Assembly: GCA_000314955.1 (NCBI GenBank)
Contig: BAEM01000038.1
Coordinates: forward strand, 1-59,251
Source: Paraglaciecola chathamensis S18K6
GTDB lineage: Bacteria; Pseudomonadota; Gammaproteobacteria; Enterobacterales; Alteromonadaceae
DNA length: 59,251 bases
Direction of reading: 5' to 3'
Shown: positions 28,852 through 37,354 of the stretch, piece by piece
Numbering within the stretch: the first letter of the stretch is position 1
How the letters are laid out: each line of letters starts with the position of its first letter
Position numbers and translations under genes: made by a program
The notes under the pieces: generated by a model
Told to the model about the DNA's origin: nothing
Seen by the model: only the letters and a program-made list of their open reading frames with translations
Database searches by the model: none

Positions 28852-29340
28852 TGAGGTCCTGTTATTTTGACTTGCAGAAAAAGAGGGTTAACTCGATACC
28901 TTGATTTTACTAAGACCAGCACACATTGACAGCCTCTTGTCACCCGTTCGATTCAGTAGCACCAAGCTACTGTGGTGCTATAACACGCAATGCGGGATAC
29001 GACCCAACAATGCACTATATTAACCTGCTATTACTGCATTGAATATATCCGTCCGGTGCCTTTACGTTGCAGCCTGCTCAACCTAACCGTTGCGTCTACT
29101 ATGCCAACTGCGTCAACTATGCCAACGAGCGCTTTATCTCTTAGCTATTTTCACTGCTTTTTTCATTTGAAGTGCGCAGCAACATTGGCTGAGCGCAAAA
29201 AAGTGCATAAAAAAGCGCATAAAAAAACAACTTAAATTCCTTACCTACAAAACGAAAATTACACACAATCCTTAATACTTAACACACAAAAAATACAAAT
29301 ATTGTGTTGAGCTTGTTAAAACAATGTGCAATTATCCGCC

Positions 29341-29358
29341 TTAATTGTTAACAATTAA
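29341..29358. promoter_or_regulatory. Perfect 18-bp palindrome, candidate GntR/FCD operator
   Basis: TTAATTGTTAACAATTAA is its own reverse complement. Its core TTGTTAACAA fits the FadR-subfamily pattern (GT...AC arms). It lies 161 bp before the TBDR start and 489 bp from the GntR gene. Confidence 0.5.
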
Positions 29359-29377
29359 ATGTTGCAATTAACGATAT

Positions 29378-29408
29378 CCTCCTTGAAAAATAGCAGTTCT
29401 CAAGGAGG
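29378..29408 (+). other. Leader hairpin sequestering an AGGAGG-like sequence
   Basis: CCTCCTTGA (29378-29386) and TCAAGGAGG (29400-29408) form a perfect 9-bp stem with a 13-nt loop, 111 bp before the TBDR start. The right arm contains AAGGAGG, a strong Shine-Dalgarno sequence, but no long frame follows it directly. Confidence 0.45.
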
Positions 29409-29519
29409 GAATAGTTAAATTACTTTTAAATACAGTGGGTTATACAGGCGAAGTTAAGCAGTCTCGTTCAAGACCAAACTGGTACTTAGATATAATTACG
29501 GACAACAAGGTAGAAACGC

Positions 29520-32357
29520 ATGAAACACTTTACACACAGTTTTACTCATACCAAGCTAGCCAGTGCTGTGACGTTTGCACTAATGAGTTTGCACGCTACT
29601 TCACCTGTGTATGCTCAACAAGCAGATGAACAAGACGTAGAAGTTATCAATGTTAAAGGCGTTAGAGGTGCACTGGTTAGCGCAGCAAACATTAAACGCG
29701 ATTCAGACGGCGTCGTCGACGCCATTACTGCACAAGATATCGGTAAATTTCCTGATACCAATTTAGCGGAATCCCTGCAGCGTATAACAGGGGTTTCGAT
29801 TGACCGCTCAAATAATGAAGGCAATCAGGTTACCGTACGAGGGTTTGGTCCTAGTTTTAACCTCGTCACATTAAACAATCGTCAAATGCCAACCTCATCT
29901 ACCTTGTTAGAAGACGGTATTGATCGCAGCTTTAACTTTCGCGAAATAGCAGCAGAAAGCGTGTCCGGCGTAGAAGTATACAAAACAGGTAAAGCCAATA
30001 TATCCTCGGGTGGTATCGGTTCCACTATCAATATAAAAACAGCAAAGCCCTTTGATTACGATGGCTTCAAAGCCGTCGCAACAGTCAAAGGTGTGGTTGA
30101 TACCAGTGTCGAAGTCGGTGATAGCGTTACACCTGAGGTATCAGGCATGGTCAGTCAGCAATTCGCTGATGGCAAAGTGGGTGTGCTTTTGTCTTTGTCG
30201 CATGCTGAACGTGACAGCCGTAAAGAGCGTGTAGGTACACCAGGCTGGGTGCCTGAGCGTGGTTCTAATGTGGATAAAAGTGGCATTGATACCAGTCTAA
30301 ATCCAAGTCGTACCCACTGGGCGCCACTGGCCATCAGTGTTGATACCCACGACAACCAAAGAGAGCGACAAAATGCACAATTGGTACTGCAAATGGCGCC
30401 CACTGACACCTTGGTAGCAACATTGGATTATACCCTTTCCCGATTTGAAGAAACCTCGAATATCAATCGTACTAGTTTTTGGTTTGACGGCGACACGGGT
30501 GGCGATGCAGATGCCAATGGCACTGTCACTAACCCGTTTCGAAATGATGATGAACTCAACTTTTGGTCCTATCACAATTACTTCAATACCGAGAATGACT
30601 CGATTGGTTTAAACCTTGAATATCAAGCCACTGAAAATTTAAGCTTTAATTTCGATTACCATGACTCTACCTCACACTCTCAGCCTAATGGGCGTAACTC
30701 GGAAACCATCTCAAATCTAAAAAACCCGCGGGTTAACGACACCAATGGTGATGGTATTGCCGATCGTGGCGGTGTAGATGTAAGCATAGTTACTGACCCA
30801 AATGGGCGGCCAGACATATTCTTTGATGCGGCCGATTTACCTGGTCAAGACCCGTACGCCAGTGAAAACATACAATTTGATTTGTTTCAAACCCGCGGCT
30901 ACGAAATTGAAAACAACATTAAGCAGGCCCAGCTACATGGTCAATGGGTTAATGCTTACAGCGGTGCGCTAAGCAAAATTAATTTCGGTATCGCCAATAC
31001 CGATTACACCATAGATACCTACGCCAAAAGAACGATTGCTTTCGTACCACTTGATATTTCAAGTTTGGATATTCAATTCAACAGCAGTGATGGTTTTGGC
31101 AAAGACATAGGCGGCAATAGCAACTTCTTCCCTTTGCTCTCAAATTACAGTGCCCAAGATGCATTGCAATTGGTGAAGGACCAAGGCTTTTATTTTCAAG
31201 AAGACCCCGTATATAACGGTGTTAATGAGGAAACCCTAGCCCTTTATTTGTCCTTTGATTTCGAGACCGATTTCAATCAAATGCCGATTAAATTTACTGC
31301 AGGGCTGCGCTGGGAAGATACAGACGTAACATCGGTATCCTTGCAACGGGGTATCAAGGCTTTAAATTACGTTAATACCGCTGGGCGATTTGGCGAAGTA
31401 TTTACCGATGAGCCAACCAATATTAGTCTGCAAGGCAGCTATACGCGTTTACTGCCAAATATGGACTTCAACATTGAATTTACCGACGATCTAGTGGGCC
31501 GTGTATCATACAGCACCACCTTAAGTCGTCCTGATTTATCGTCGTTGTTTCCATCTACTACTATCGATGCGCGCCCAGACGGCCCTTACAATGCATCTAT
31601 CGGCAATCCTGGGTTACTTCCACTTGAGTCAAAAAATATCGATTTATCACTAGAATGGTATTACGGCAACGGTAGCTACGCTTCAGTAGGCTTCTTTAAG
31701 AAATACGTCGAGAATTTTATTGGCATTACCACTCGTGAAGGCACCATGCCCGATGTGAATGGCAACCCCCTTACAGATCCGAGTATCAATCCTCGCCCTG
31801 GATGCCCAGATGAGGTGGTTGGCGGTAACCCAGCGTGTTTCTCGACCTCGGATGATCCACAAATAACCTTCTTGATTTCCTCGCCCGACAACTTGAATGA
31901 CGCTGAAGTCGATGGTTGGGAGCTTAATCTACAACACATGTTCGGTGAAAGCGGCTTTGGCACCGTCGCCAACATGACATTTGTCGACGGCAATGTGAAA
32001 TATGATGTTTACGACGTCGATAGCACCTTTGCCTTAACTGGACTAAGCGACTCTGCAAACCTCATCGCTTTTTATGAGAAAGACGGCTTTCAAGCACGTA
32101 TTGCTTACAACTGGCGAGATGATTTCTTATTGGCACTTTACCAACCACAGCGCCAAGGCGAGCCTAATTTTGTAGAAGCGTATGGCCAGTGGGATATCAA
32201 TGTGAGCTACGACATCAATGAAAATGTGTCTGTGTTTGTTGAAGGATTAAACATCACCGAAGAAACTACCCGTCGCCATGGCCGGTTCGCTGATCAACTC
32301 ATCAGTGCAGAGCAATTTGGTGCTAGGTACAACATAGGTGTCAGCGCTAAATTCTAA
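29520..32357 (+). CDS. TonB-dependent receptor
   Basis: The 945-residue outer membrane protein has a signal peptide ending near V-Y-A-Q (residue ~33), a plug domain (about 45-200, with D-I-G-K-F-P-D and V-T-V-R-G-F-G-P) and a large beta-barrel ending in Phe. The plug resembles the Caulobacter/Alteromonas carbohydrate-type receptors (TIGR01782-like). It imports a ligand, probably a sulfated glycan fragment given the sulfatase behind it. A weak terminator follows, so sulfatase expression may be set by readthrough. Confidence 0.9.
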   Translation: MKHFTHSFTHTKLASAVTFALMSLHATSPVYAQQADEQDVEVINVKGVRGALVSAANIKRDSDGVVDAITAQDIGKFPDTNLAESLQRITGVSIDRSNNEGNQVTVRGFGPSFNLVTLNNRQMPTSSTLLEDGIDRSFNFREIAAESVSGVEVYKTGKANISSGGIGSTINIKTAKPFDYDGFKAVATVKGVVDTSVEVGDSVTPEVSGMVSQQFADGKVGVLLSLSHAERDSRKERVGTPGWVPERGSNVDKSGIDTSLNPSRTHWAPLAISVDTHDNQRERQNAQLVLQMAPTDTLVATLDYTLSRFEETSNINRTSFWFDGDTGGDADANGTVTNPFRNDDELNFWSYHNYFNTENDSIGLNLEYQATENLSFNFDYHDSTSHSQPNGRNSETISNLKNPRVNDTNGDGIADRGGVDVSIVTDPNGRPDIFFDAADLPGQDPYASENIQFDLFQTRGYEIENNIKQAQLHGQWVNAYSGALSKINFGIANTDYTIDTYAKRTIAFVPLDISSLDIQFNSSDGFGKDIGGNSNFFPLLSNYSAQDALQLVKDQGFYFQEDPVYNGVNEETLALYLSFDFETDFNQMPIKFTAGLRWEDTDVTSVSLQRGIKALNYVNTAGRFGEVFTDEPTNISLQGSYTRLLPNMDFNIEFTDDLVGRVSYSTTLSRPDLSSLFPSTTIDARPDGPYNASIGNPGLLPLESKNIDLSLEWYYGNGSYASVGFFKKYVENFIGITTREGTMPDVNGNPLTDPSINPRPGCPDEVVGGNPACFSTSDDPQITFLISSPDNLNDAEVDGWELNLQHMFGESGFGTVANMTFVDGNVKYDVYDVDSTFALTGLSDSANLIAFYEKDGFQARIAYNWRDDFLLALYQPQRQGEPNFVEAYGQWDINVSYDINENVSVFVEGLNITEETTRRHGRFADQLISAEQFGARYNIGVSAKF

Positions 32358-32370
32358 CGCAGTTGAAAAT

Positions 32371-32403
32371 AAGACAGGGTGCAGCACATTGCCCCTGTCT
32401 TTA
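32371..32403 (+). terminator. Attenuator-like hairpin between TBDR and sulfatase
   Basis: AAGACAGGG (32371-32379) pairs with CCCTGTCTT (32393-32401), 13-nt loop. The short T run suggests partial termination ahead of the sulfatase at 32428. Confidence 0.55.
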
Positions 32404-32427
32404 GTAAACGCAATAAAGGAACTCAGA

Positions 32428-33888
32428 ATGTTTAGTTTTATAAACAACATGCGTCTAAAAACGCCAGGGCAATCACTGCTAACACTGTGCATTTTATTGC
32501 TTGTGCCTAATGCTTTTGCTGAGCAGCGTCCAAACATTATTTTAATTGTTGCCGATGACCTGAATTGGGACGATCTGGGCGCCTATGGCAACACTGGCGT
32601 AAAAACCCCTAACCTAGATAAACTCGCAAAAAACGGTATGCGCTTTGATAACGCGTTTTTAACTGCTAGCTCTTGCAGCCCTAGCCGCGCGAGTATGATC
32701 ACCGGTCGCTACCCGCATAATACCGATGCAGAGCAACTTCACTGGCCACTTCCAAAAGAGCAGCTAACCGTCTCTCAAACGCTGCGCGACGCAGGATATT
32801 GGACAGCAGCAGCTGGCAAATGGCACTTAGGCGAAGACACCAAACAGCGTTTTGATGAAGTGCGAGAATCAAAATATGGTATTGACGAGCCATCGGGTAG
32901 CGCACAATGGGTGCCCCTTTTAGAAATGCGCCCTAAAGAAAAACCGTTTTTCTTGTGGTTAGCCTCATGGGATTCGCACCGTCCATTTTATCAAGGGGAA
33001 TATCCCCATAGCCATTCACAAGAAGATGTGCGCTTGCCCCCATATTATCCAGCGACCGAACTTTATATGAATGATTTCGCCGCCTATTACGACGAGATTT
33101 CTCGTTTAGACGAACACGTTGGCAAGGTGGTCAGTACGCTCGAAAGACAAGGAGTGAAAGGCAATACTTTGATCATCTTTGTTGCCGACAACGGCCGCCC
33201 TTTCGCCAGAGACAAAACCACATTGTATGACTCAGGGGTAAAAACGCCATTTATTGCCCACTGGCCTGACGGGATCGCCAAAGGCAGTATCAGCGATAGT
33301 ATTATCAGTAGCATAGACTTAGCGCCTACATTCACCGCGTTAGCCAAAGCCGATACGCCTACCTCTTTTGAAGGACGTAGCCTTTTCTCGCTATTTAAAA
33401 ACCCTAGCGCATCATTTCGCGATTACGCAGTATCAGAGCGGAACTGGCATGACTTTGAAGATCATGGTCGTTCGGTACGCACTAAGCGATATCGCTACAT
33501 TCGTAACAACTACAACGATTTACCGGCCACGCCCAGTGCTGATACGGTTTACCACAAAACATGGTGGGAACTCACGCGCTTATTCGAACAAGGCGCATTA
33601 ACTGAACATCAAGCTAGACCTTTTCTAGCGCCTAGGCCTAAAGAAGAATTGTATGATTTACTCAACGACCCATTCGAGCTGACAAATCTGGCGACTGACG
33701 AAAACTACCTCAGTGTTCTTAGGCATCACAGTGACATTCTTGATAAGTGGATTTTAGCCAGTGGAGACTTTATTCCGAGTTTTCGAACGCCTGACGATTT
33801 CGATCGGGTCAAAGGTGCATACGCGCCTCATCGAAAGCGCCCTCGCCCATCGAAAATGCAGATGTATCAAGCATCTGGCAGCTACTGA
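32428..33888 (+). CDS. Exported type I sulfatase
   Basis: I start at ATG 32428 (486 residues), 7 nt after AAAGGA; the upstream GTG frame overlaps the TBDR. A signal peptide ends near A-F-A (residue ~31). The sulfatase signature C-S-P-S-R at residues 83-87 gives Cys83 as the formylglycine precursor, and metal ligands appear in V-A-D-D-L (Asp43, Asp44) and V-A-D-N-G. It hydrolyses a sulfate ester, probably of an algal polysaccharide or oligosaccharide. The C-terminal L-Y-D-L-x-x-D-P motif is typical. No formylglycine-generating enzyme is in the window. Confidence 0.88.
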   Translation: MFSFINNMRLKTPGQSLLTLCILLLVPNAFAEQRPNIILIVADDLNWDDLGAYGNTGVKTPNLDKLAKNGMRFDNAFLTASSCSPSRASMITGRYPHNTDAEQLHWPLPKEQLTVSQTLRDAGYWTAAAGKWHLGEDTKQRFDEVRESKYGIDEPSGSAQWVPLLEMRPKEKPFFLWLASWDSHRPFYQGEYPHSHSQEDVRLPPYYPATELYMNDFAAYYDEISRLDEHVGKVVSTLERQGVKGNTLIIFVADNGRPFARDKTTLYDSGVKTPFIAHWPDGIAKGSISDSIISSIDLAPTFTALAKADTPTSFEGRSLFSLFKNPSASFRDYAVSERNWHDFEDHGRSVRTKRYRYIRNNYNDLPATPSADTVYHKTWWELTRLFEQGALTEHQARPFLAPRPKEELYDLLNDPFELTNLATDENYLSVLRHHSDILDKWILASGDFIPSFRTPDDFDRVKGAYAPHRKRPRPSKMQMYQASGSY

Positions 33889-33913
33889 CTTGCTGTCAGC
33901 TATTTTCCCGGTA

Positions 33914-33950
33914 AAAGGTGGCGAAGCGTTTAGTCGTCACCTTTTTTTTA
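33914..33950 (+). terminator. Rho-independent terminator after the sulfatase
   Basis: AAAGGTGGCGA (33914-33924) pairs with TCGTCACCTTT (33934-33944), with one G-T pair, followed by a run of seven or more T. Confidence 0.8.
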
Positions 33951-33986
33951 CCTGTTGGCTCTTTCATCAGTACGTTTATATAAAGG

Positions 33987-34724
33987 CTAAATAGGCGCTC
34001 TTTCTAACACTAATGTCATAAAGCAACTGTTTGGATCTAGGGGATAATCAGCAAAAGGGCCACAATCGACAAAGCCAAATTTACGGTACAAAGATTTAGC
34101 GGGTTCGAAATATTCCATAGTCCCTGTTTCTAGACTTATACCATTCCACGTTAATAAGTGATCACTCAGCGAGAGTTTAAAAGGGCTTAAACAAGGCGCA
34201 TGACTGAATGAATAGTTGTTCTCTTTCGAAGTCATGCAACGCAGTGTAAGCCCTTTTAAAACTCGCCTACAAGGAATGCCCCAGCGGCTTTTGCTCTGCG
34301 TTCTCACTATTTGAAAGGGAACAACCATTACTACATAGCGACGCCTTAATCAAAAACCGCTGGACGCATTCTGAGGCGGTCACTTATTAATGCGGATTGG
34401 TATTAAACGACAATATCCCCTATGTTTAGCTTGGGTGATTAAATGCTGCAACAAGGCAGTAGCCACACCGCGATGACGGGCATTTTCAGCGCTGCGCATG
34501 GATTTGATCTCGCCATGCTCTCCAGCTAAATGTTTCAATGCCACACAACCTAACACCTTGCCATTTTCACGGGCTGACCAAAACGTTATTGACTGGTGTT
34601 TGAGTCCTTGCATATCTAGCGCATGCACACTTTCAGCTGGCGAGGTTGCATACATATCCGCTAAGTGCGCTTCTAACAAGCCGCGCACGCCATCGCAGGT
34701 TAATCTATCTACTGCTATCTGCAT
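33987..34724 (-). pseudogene. GNAT acetyltransferase split by a MITE
   Basis: The N-terminal part (34404-34724, 107 residues) covers the GNAT core up to G-Y-C-R-L. The C-terminal part (33987-34136, 49 residues) resumes with S-L-E-T-G-T-M and ends in K-F-G-F-V-D-C-G-P-F. The joined sequence is the usual GNAT order and makes a 156-residue protein. The 265-bp element plus a duplicated TA lies between. The N-terminal piece now gains I-P-I-R-I-N-K and a stop from the element's terminal repeat. The acetyl-CoA site loop (M-R-S-A-E-N-A-R-H-R-G-V-A) is in the first piece, but the last strands are lost. Function is probably abolished. Confidence 0.9.
34137..34405 (-). mobile_element. Full MITE-like element inserted in the GNAT gene
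   Basis: The element proper is 34139-34403 (265 bp), flanked by TA at 34137-34138 and 34404-34405. Read on the minus strand it starts ATACCAATCCGCATTAATA and ends with the imperfect inverted copy; the 24-bp ends differ at three positions. It differs from the copy at 42837-43101 at only about two bases. The interior can fold through inverted repeats (TTAAAAGGGCTTA with TAAGCCCTTTTAA, and GTTGTTCCCTTTC with GAAAGAGAACAAC). It encodes no transposase. TA duplication suggests mobilisation by an IS630/Tc1-mariner-type enzyme. Confidence 0.9.
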
Positions 34725-34972
34725 CTGTTTGCGCTCCGTTTTTCAAATAAAATGCATTTTTTATTTGCTAAAACTACCAGCTTTTCAAACATGTGCATAT
34801 AAATCGGCGTACACAGGTTCGTTAACTAAGTATATTTGCGCGGCCTTGTGTACATCGGCAAAAACAACATGAATGCGAATGAAAGCATGACTGTCTGTGG
34901 CAGCAATTTGTAAACGCTAAGGCGTCAAGGCACTGCCAACGCCATATACCCAATGTACTTTTTCAGGCCAAT

Positions 34973-34986
34973 TTGATTTTTGTCAA
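34973..34986. promoter_or_regulatory. FNR/CRP-type box (TTGAT-TTTT-GTCAA)
   Basis: TTGATTTTTGTCAA matches the FNR half-site pattern with one change. It is 245 bp before the VOC start at 35232, and GATATT begins 24 bp after it. The same arms occur in four other promoters of this region. Confidence 0.6.
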
Positions 34987-35211
34987 TTTACTCAAAGCCA
35001 AATTGGTGAAGATATTTAAGCAAGGTGACCCCGTTACCTGTGCCAATAAAAATTTCGTAAACCTCGCTAAATCCGTTATCAGACAAGGGTTTACACTCAC
35101 TAACATTCACCCAAGTCACACTTACTAGCAGGCCCCAAATCGATAGATTCAACTATTTTTTCATTTAGTTACCTTTTTGACTGTACTTGTATATGATTTA
35201 TTGACACCAAT

Positions 35212-35227
35212 ATTTGTACGGACAAAT
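35212..35227. promoter_or_regulatory. ATTTGTACGGACAAAT operator before the VOC operon
   Basis: This 16-nt near-palindrome ends only 4 nt before the ATG at 35232. It is the same, or nearly so, as sites at 38991, 50093 and 58546. A regulator bound here would block initiation or elongation directly. Confidence 0.75.
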
Positions 35228-35231
35228 TTTA

Positions 35232-36326
35232 ATGAATAACACATTAAAGCCCTTCGTTTTGATTTTTATCATGGGCTCATTACTCGCTGTCAGCAGTTTG
35301 GCGCGCTTAGTTCATGCCGCTAGTAACGACGCTTTAGCACCAAAAAGCCAAGTGACAGATGCGCTTGCCTTGCCCTTACACACAGTGACAATTGCCACGG
35401 TATCTTTGGAACAAAGTTTACTGTTTTACCGTGATGGCATGGGCCTAACCGTTGAAGGGCCATTGAAAATTGCTAGCGAATTAAAGCAAGCCCAGCAAAC
35501 ACTGTGGGGCATGCCCGAAGATCTAGATTGGGACACGTACCGCTTGTACCGTAAAGGAGTTGATAACGCTATTCAGATCCGTTTACTGGTTCTTAGCAAA
35601 CCGATGCCCAGTATCCATGATAGTTGGGATTCTCGAGAGCTTGGGCCTTTCTCATTGGGATTTCCCAATACCGATACGGTAGCGCTGGACAAACATATTC
35701 GCAAAGTCGGTTTTGGCGCATTAAATACGCTTGAAAGCTACCCTATACCTCGTCCTGATGGTTCGAGCTATCAAATTGATGAGACCATTTTTAATGCACC
35801 CGATTTCAATCATGGTGTGGCAATTACGCGCGGCAATGGAATGGCTCAGCTTGGCCCGACCGATGAAAGCGGATTGGGCGGCCCAGCCTACTCTGCTCAA
35901 GTGATCACAGATTCAGAATCGCAATTAACCTTTTATACCCAAGTTTTAGGCTTAGAGATCCGCTCTGATCGGGTATTTAAATCGGCTGGAGACAAAGGCG
36001 CGATGAACCTGCCCAACGGCACTGAATTTCGTTTCGCGATTGTCTACAGTAAAGGGGCGACCACTGGCCACATGTTGTTCGTTGATTTTCACAACATACA
36101 GCCTATTAAACCCAAGAACCGCCCTAGTTTGCCTAACCTTGGCTTAGGTATGTGGAGCTTTCCAGTGCGTTCGTTGCAAACTGTGCTTGATAATGCCAAA
36201 GCCTACAAAGCAGACGTTGTCAGTGTTAAAAAAAGCATTTCGGACCCACTGATCGGTACGGTTGATGTTGCGACGCTGCGCGCGCCAAACGGCTTTTTAA
36301 TCGAAGTTTTCGAGGTACAAGAATAA
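35232..36326 (+). CDS. Exported VOC (glyoxalase/extradiol dioxygenase-like) protein, two-domain
   Basis: The start at 35232 gives 364 residues with a signal peptide ending near V-H-A-A (~31). The body holds two vicinal-oxygen-chelate modules: V-T-I-A-T-V-S-L-E-Q-S-L-L-F-Y-R-D-G near residue 55, then A-Q-V-I-T-D-S-E-S-Q-L-T-F-Y-T-Q-V-L-G near 225. VOC proteins use a metal ion for isomerisation, ring cleavage or glyoxalase chemistry. Export is unusual for this fold. It overlaps the next VOC gene as TAATG. No Shine-Dalgarno is visible because the operator occupies that position. Confidence 0.83.
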   Translation: MNNTLKPFVLIFIMGSLLAVSSLARLVHAASNDALAPKSQVTDALALPLHTVTIATVSLEQSLLFYRDGMGLTVEGPLKIASELKQAQQTLWGMPEDLDWDTYRLYRKGVDNAIQIRLLVLSKPMPSIHDSWDSRELGPFSLGFPNTDTVALDKHIRKVGFGALNTLESYPIPRPDGSSYQIDETIFNAPDFNHGVAITRGNGMAQLGPTDESGLGGPAYSAQVITDSESQLTFYTQVLGLEIRSDRVFKSAGDKGAMNLPNGTEFRFAIVYSKGATTGHMLFVDFHNIQPIKPKNRPSLPNLGLGMWSFPVRSLQTVLDNAKAYKADVVSVKKSISDPLIGTVDVATLRAPNGFLIEVFEVQE

Positions 36327-37345
36327 TGCGCATATTCATAGCATTTTTCTTTGTGTTTAGCTGGGTCAGTCATGCTCAGGATTTTACCTTAAAGGGCTTT
36401 ACTGAAGCCGTTTTCATCGTCTCTGATATAAACAAAAGCAGTCAATTTTATCAGGATTATGCAGGCTGGGAAGTACGCTCGAAAGCGCAAGTATCACCTG
36501 AGCTGAGACAGCTTTGGCAACTGCCCCAACAAGCTAAACTACAACAGGTTTTACTGGCCAATAAAGGTGAAAACCGCGGATATGTTCGCTTGATACAAAT
36601 CGACAACGTGCCGCAACAAGTGATCCGTGCCAATACACAGTCTTGGGACGTCGGCGGTATATTCGATGTGAATGTCAGAGTGGCTGATATGGCCAGTAAA
36701 CGAAAACAATTACAAGATGTAGGCTGGCGCGGAACAAGCGATCCCGTGTCATTTACCTTTGGGCCTTACGAGGTATCCGAGTGGATCACATCCGGATTTG
36801 ACGGGGTCAGTTTTGCCCTAATACAGCGCCATAAACCCGTGTTGGAGGGATGGCCAAACCTAAAACACTTCAGCCGCGTATTTAATTCTACCCAAGTGGT
36901 AAAAGATATCGATTCCTCTTTAGCCTTTTATCGAGATGTGCTGGGCTTCAAAGTGTATTTGCAGCACAAGGGCGCCAGTAAAGAAGCGGGCCCCAATGTG
37001 TTAGGGTTACCCTTCAACTTGACCACTAAAATTCCCCGCTCTGTGTACATATTACACCCGCAAAAACGCAATGAAGGGTCCATAGAGTTGCTACAATTTC
37101 ATGGTGCGCAGGGAAAAAATGTCAGCGAATTGGCATCTCCACCCAATTTAGGCATTGTCACCTTGCGTTTTCCAGTAGACAATCTAGCTGCATTACGCGC
37201 GCATCTGTTTGAAAATAAAGTGGAAATCGTATCTCAAACCAGCCTGACGTTAGCGCCATATGGACAGGTGGACATGCTGGCAATCAGGACGCCAGACCGG
37301 ACATGGATAGAGTTCTATCAGGTAGTAGACACAATAATAAAATAG
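36326..37345 (+). CDS. Exported VOC-family protein, two-domain
   Basis: The 339-residue protein has a signal peptide ending S-H-A-Q (~18). Two VOC modules start at T-E-A-V-F-I-V-S-D-I-N-K-S and T-Q-V-V-K-D-I-D-S-S-L-A-F-Y-R-D-V-L-G. It is a diverged paralogue of the preceding product and is translationally coupled to it by a TAATG overlap. It ends 9 bp before the Crp/Fnr gene, so all three are probably one message. Its reaction is unknown. Confidence 0.83.
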   Translation: MRIFIAFFFVFSWVSHAQDFTLKGFTEAVFIVSDINKSSQFYQDYAGWEVRSKAQVSPELRQLWQLPQQAKLQQVLLANKGENRGYVRLIQIDNVPQQVIRANTQSWDVGGIFDVNVRVADMASKRKQLQDVGWRGTSDPVSFTFGPYEVSEWITSGFDGVSFALIQRHKPVLEGWPNLKHFSRVFNSTQVVKDIDSSLAFYRDVLGFKVYLQHKGASKEAGPNVLGLPFNLTTKIPRSVYILHPQKRNEGSIELLQFHGAQGKNVSELASPPNLGIVTLRFPVDNLAALRAHLFENKVEIVSQTSLTLAPYGQVDMLAIRTPDRTWIEFYQVVDTIIK

Positions 37346-37354
37346 GCTAAAACC

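Larger units (their letters stand above)
28852..29519. other. Long regulatory gap before the TonB receptor
   Basis: These 668 bp contain no supported gene. Visible structure is the 18-bp palindrome at 29341-29358 and a hairpin at 29378-29408. The part near 28851 should hold the GntR promoter. The left part has short repeats of TCAACTATGCCAAC type near 29100-29125. Confidence 0.5.
34725..35231. other. Gap with FNR-type box and palindromic operator before the VOC genes
   Basis: These 507 bp hold the GNAT start region, an FNR-type box at 34973-34986 and the ATTTGTACGGACAAAT palindrome at 35212-35227. On the minus strand a 50-codon open stretch (about 34988-35150) encodes a plausible-looking peptide that I do not recognise. 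It may be a gene remnant. Confidence 0.5.

Noticed and set aside
28990-29235. Plus-strand 81-codon frame in the gap before the TonB receptor
   Set aside because: It has low-complexity Ser/Thr/Met repeats from a short DNA repeat, no ribosome site and no recognisable domain.
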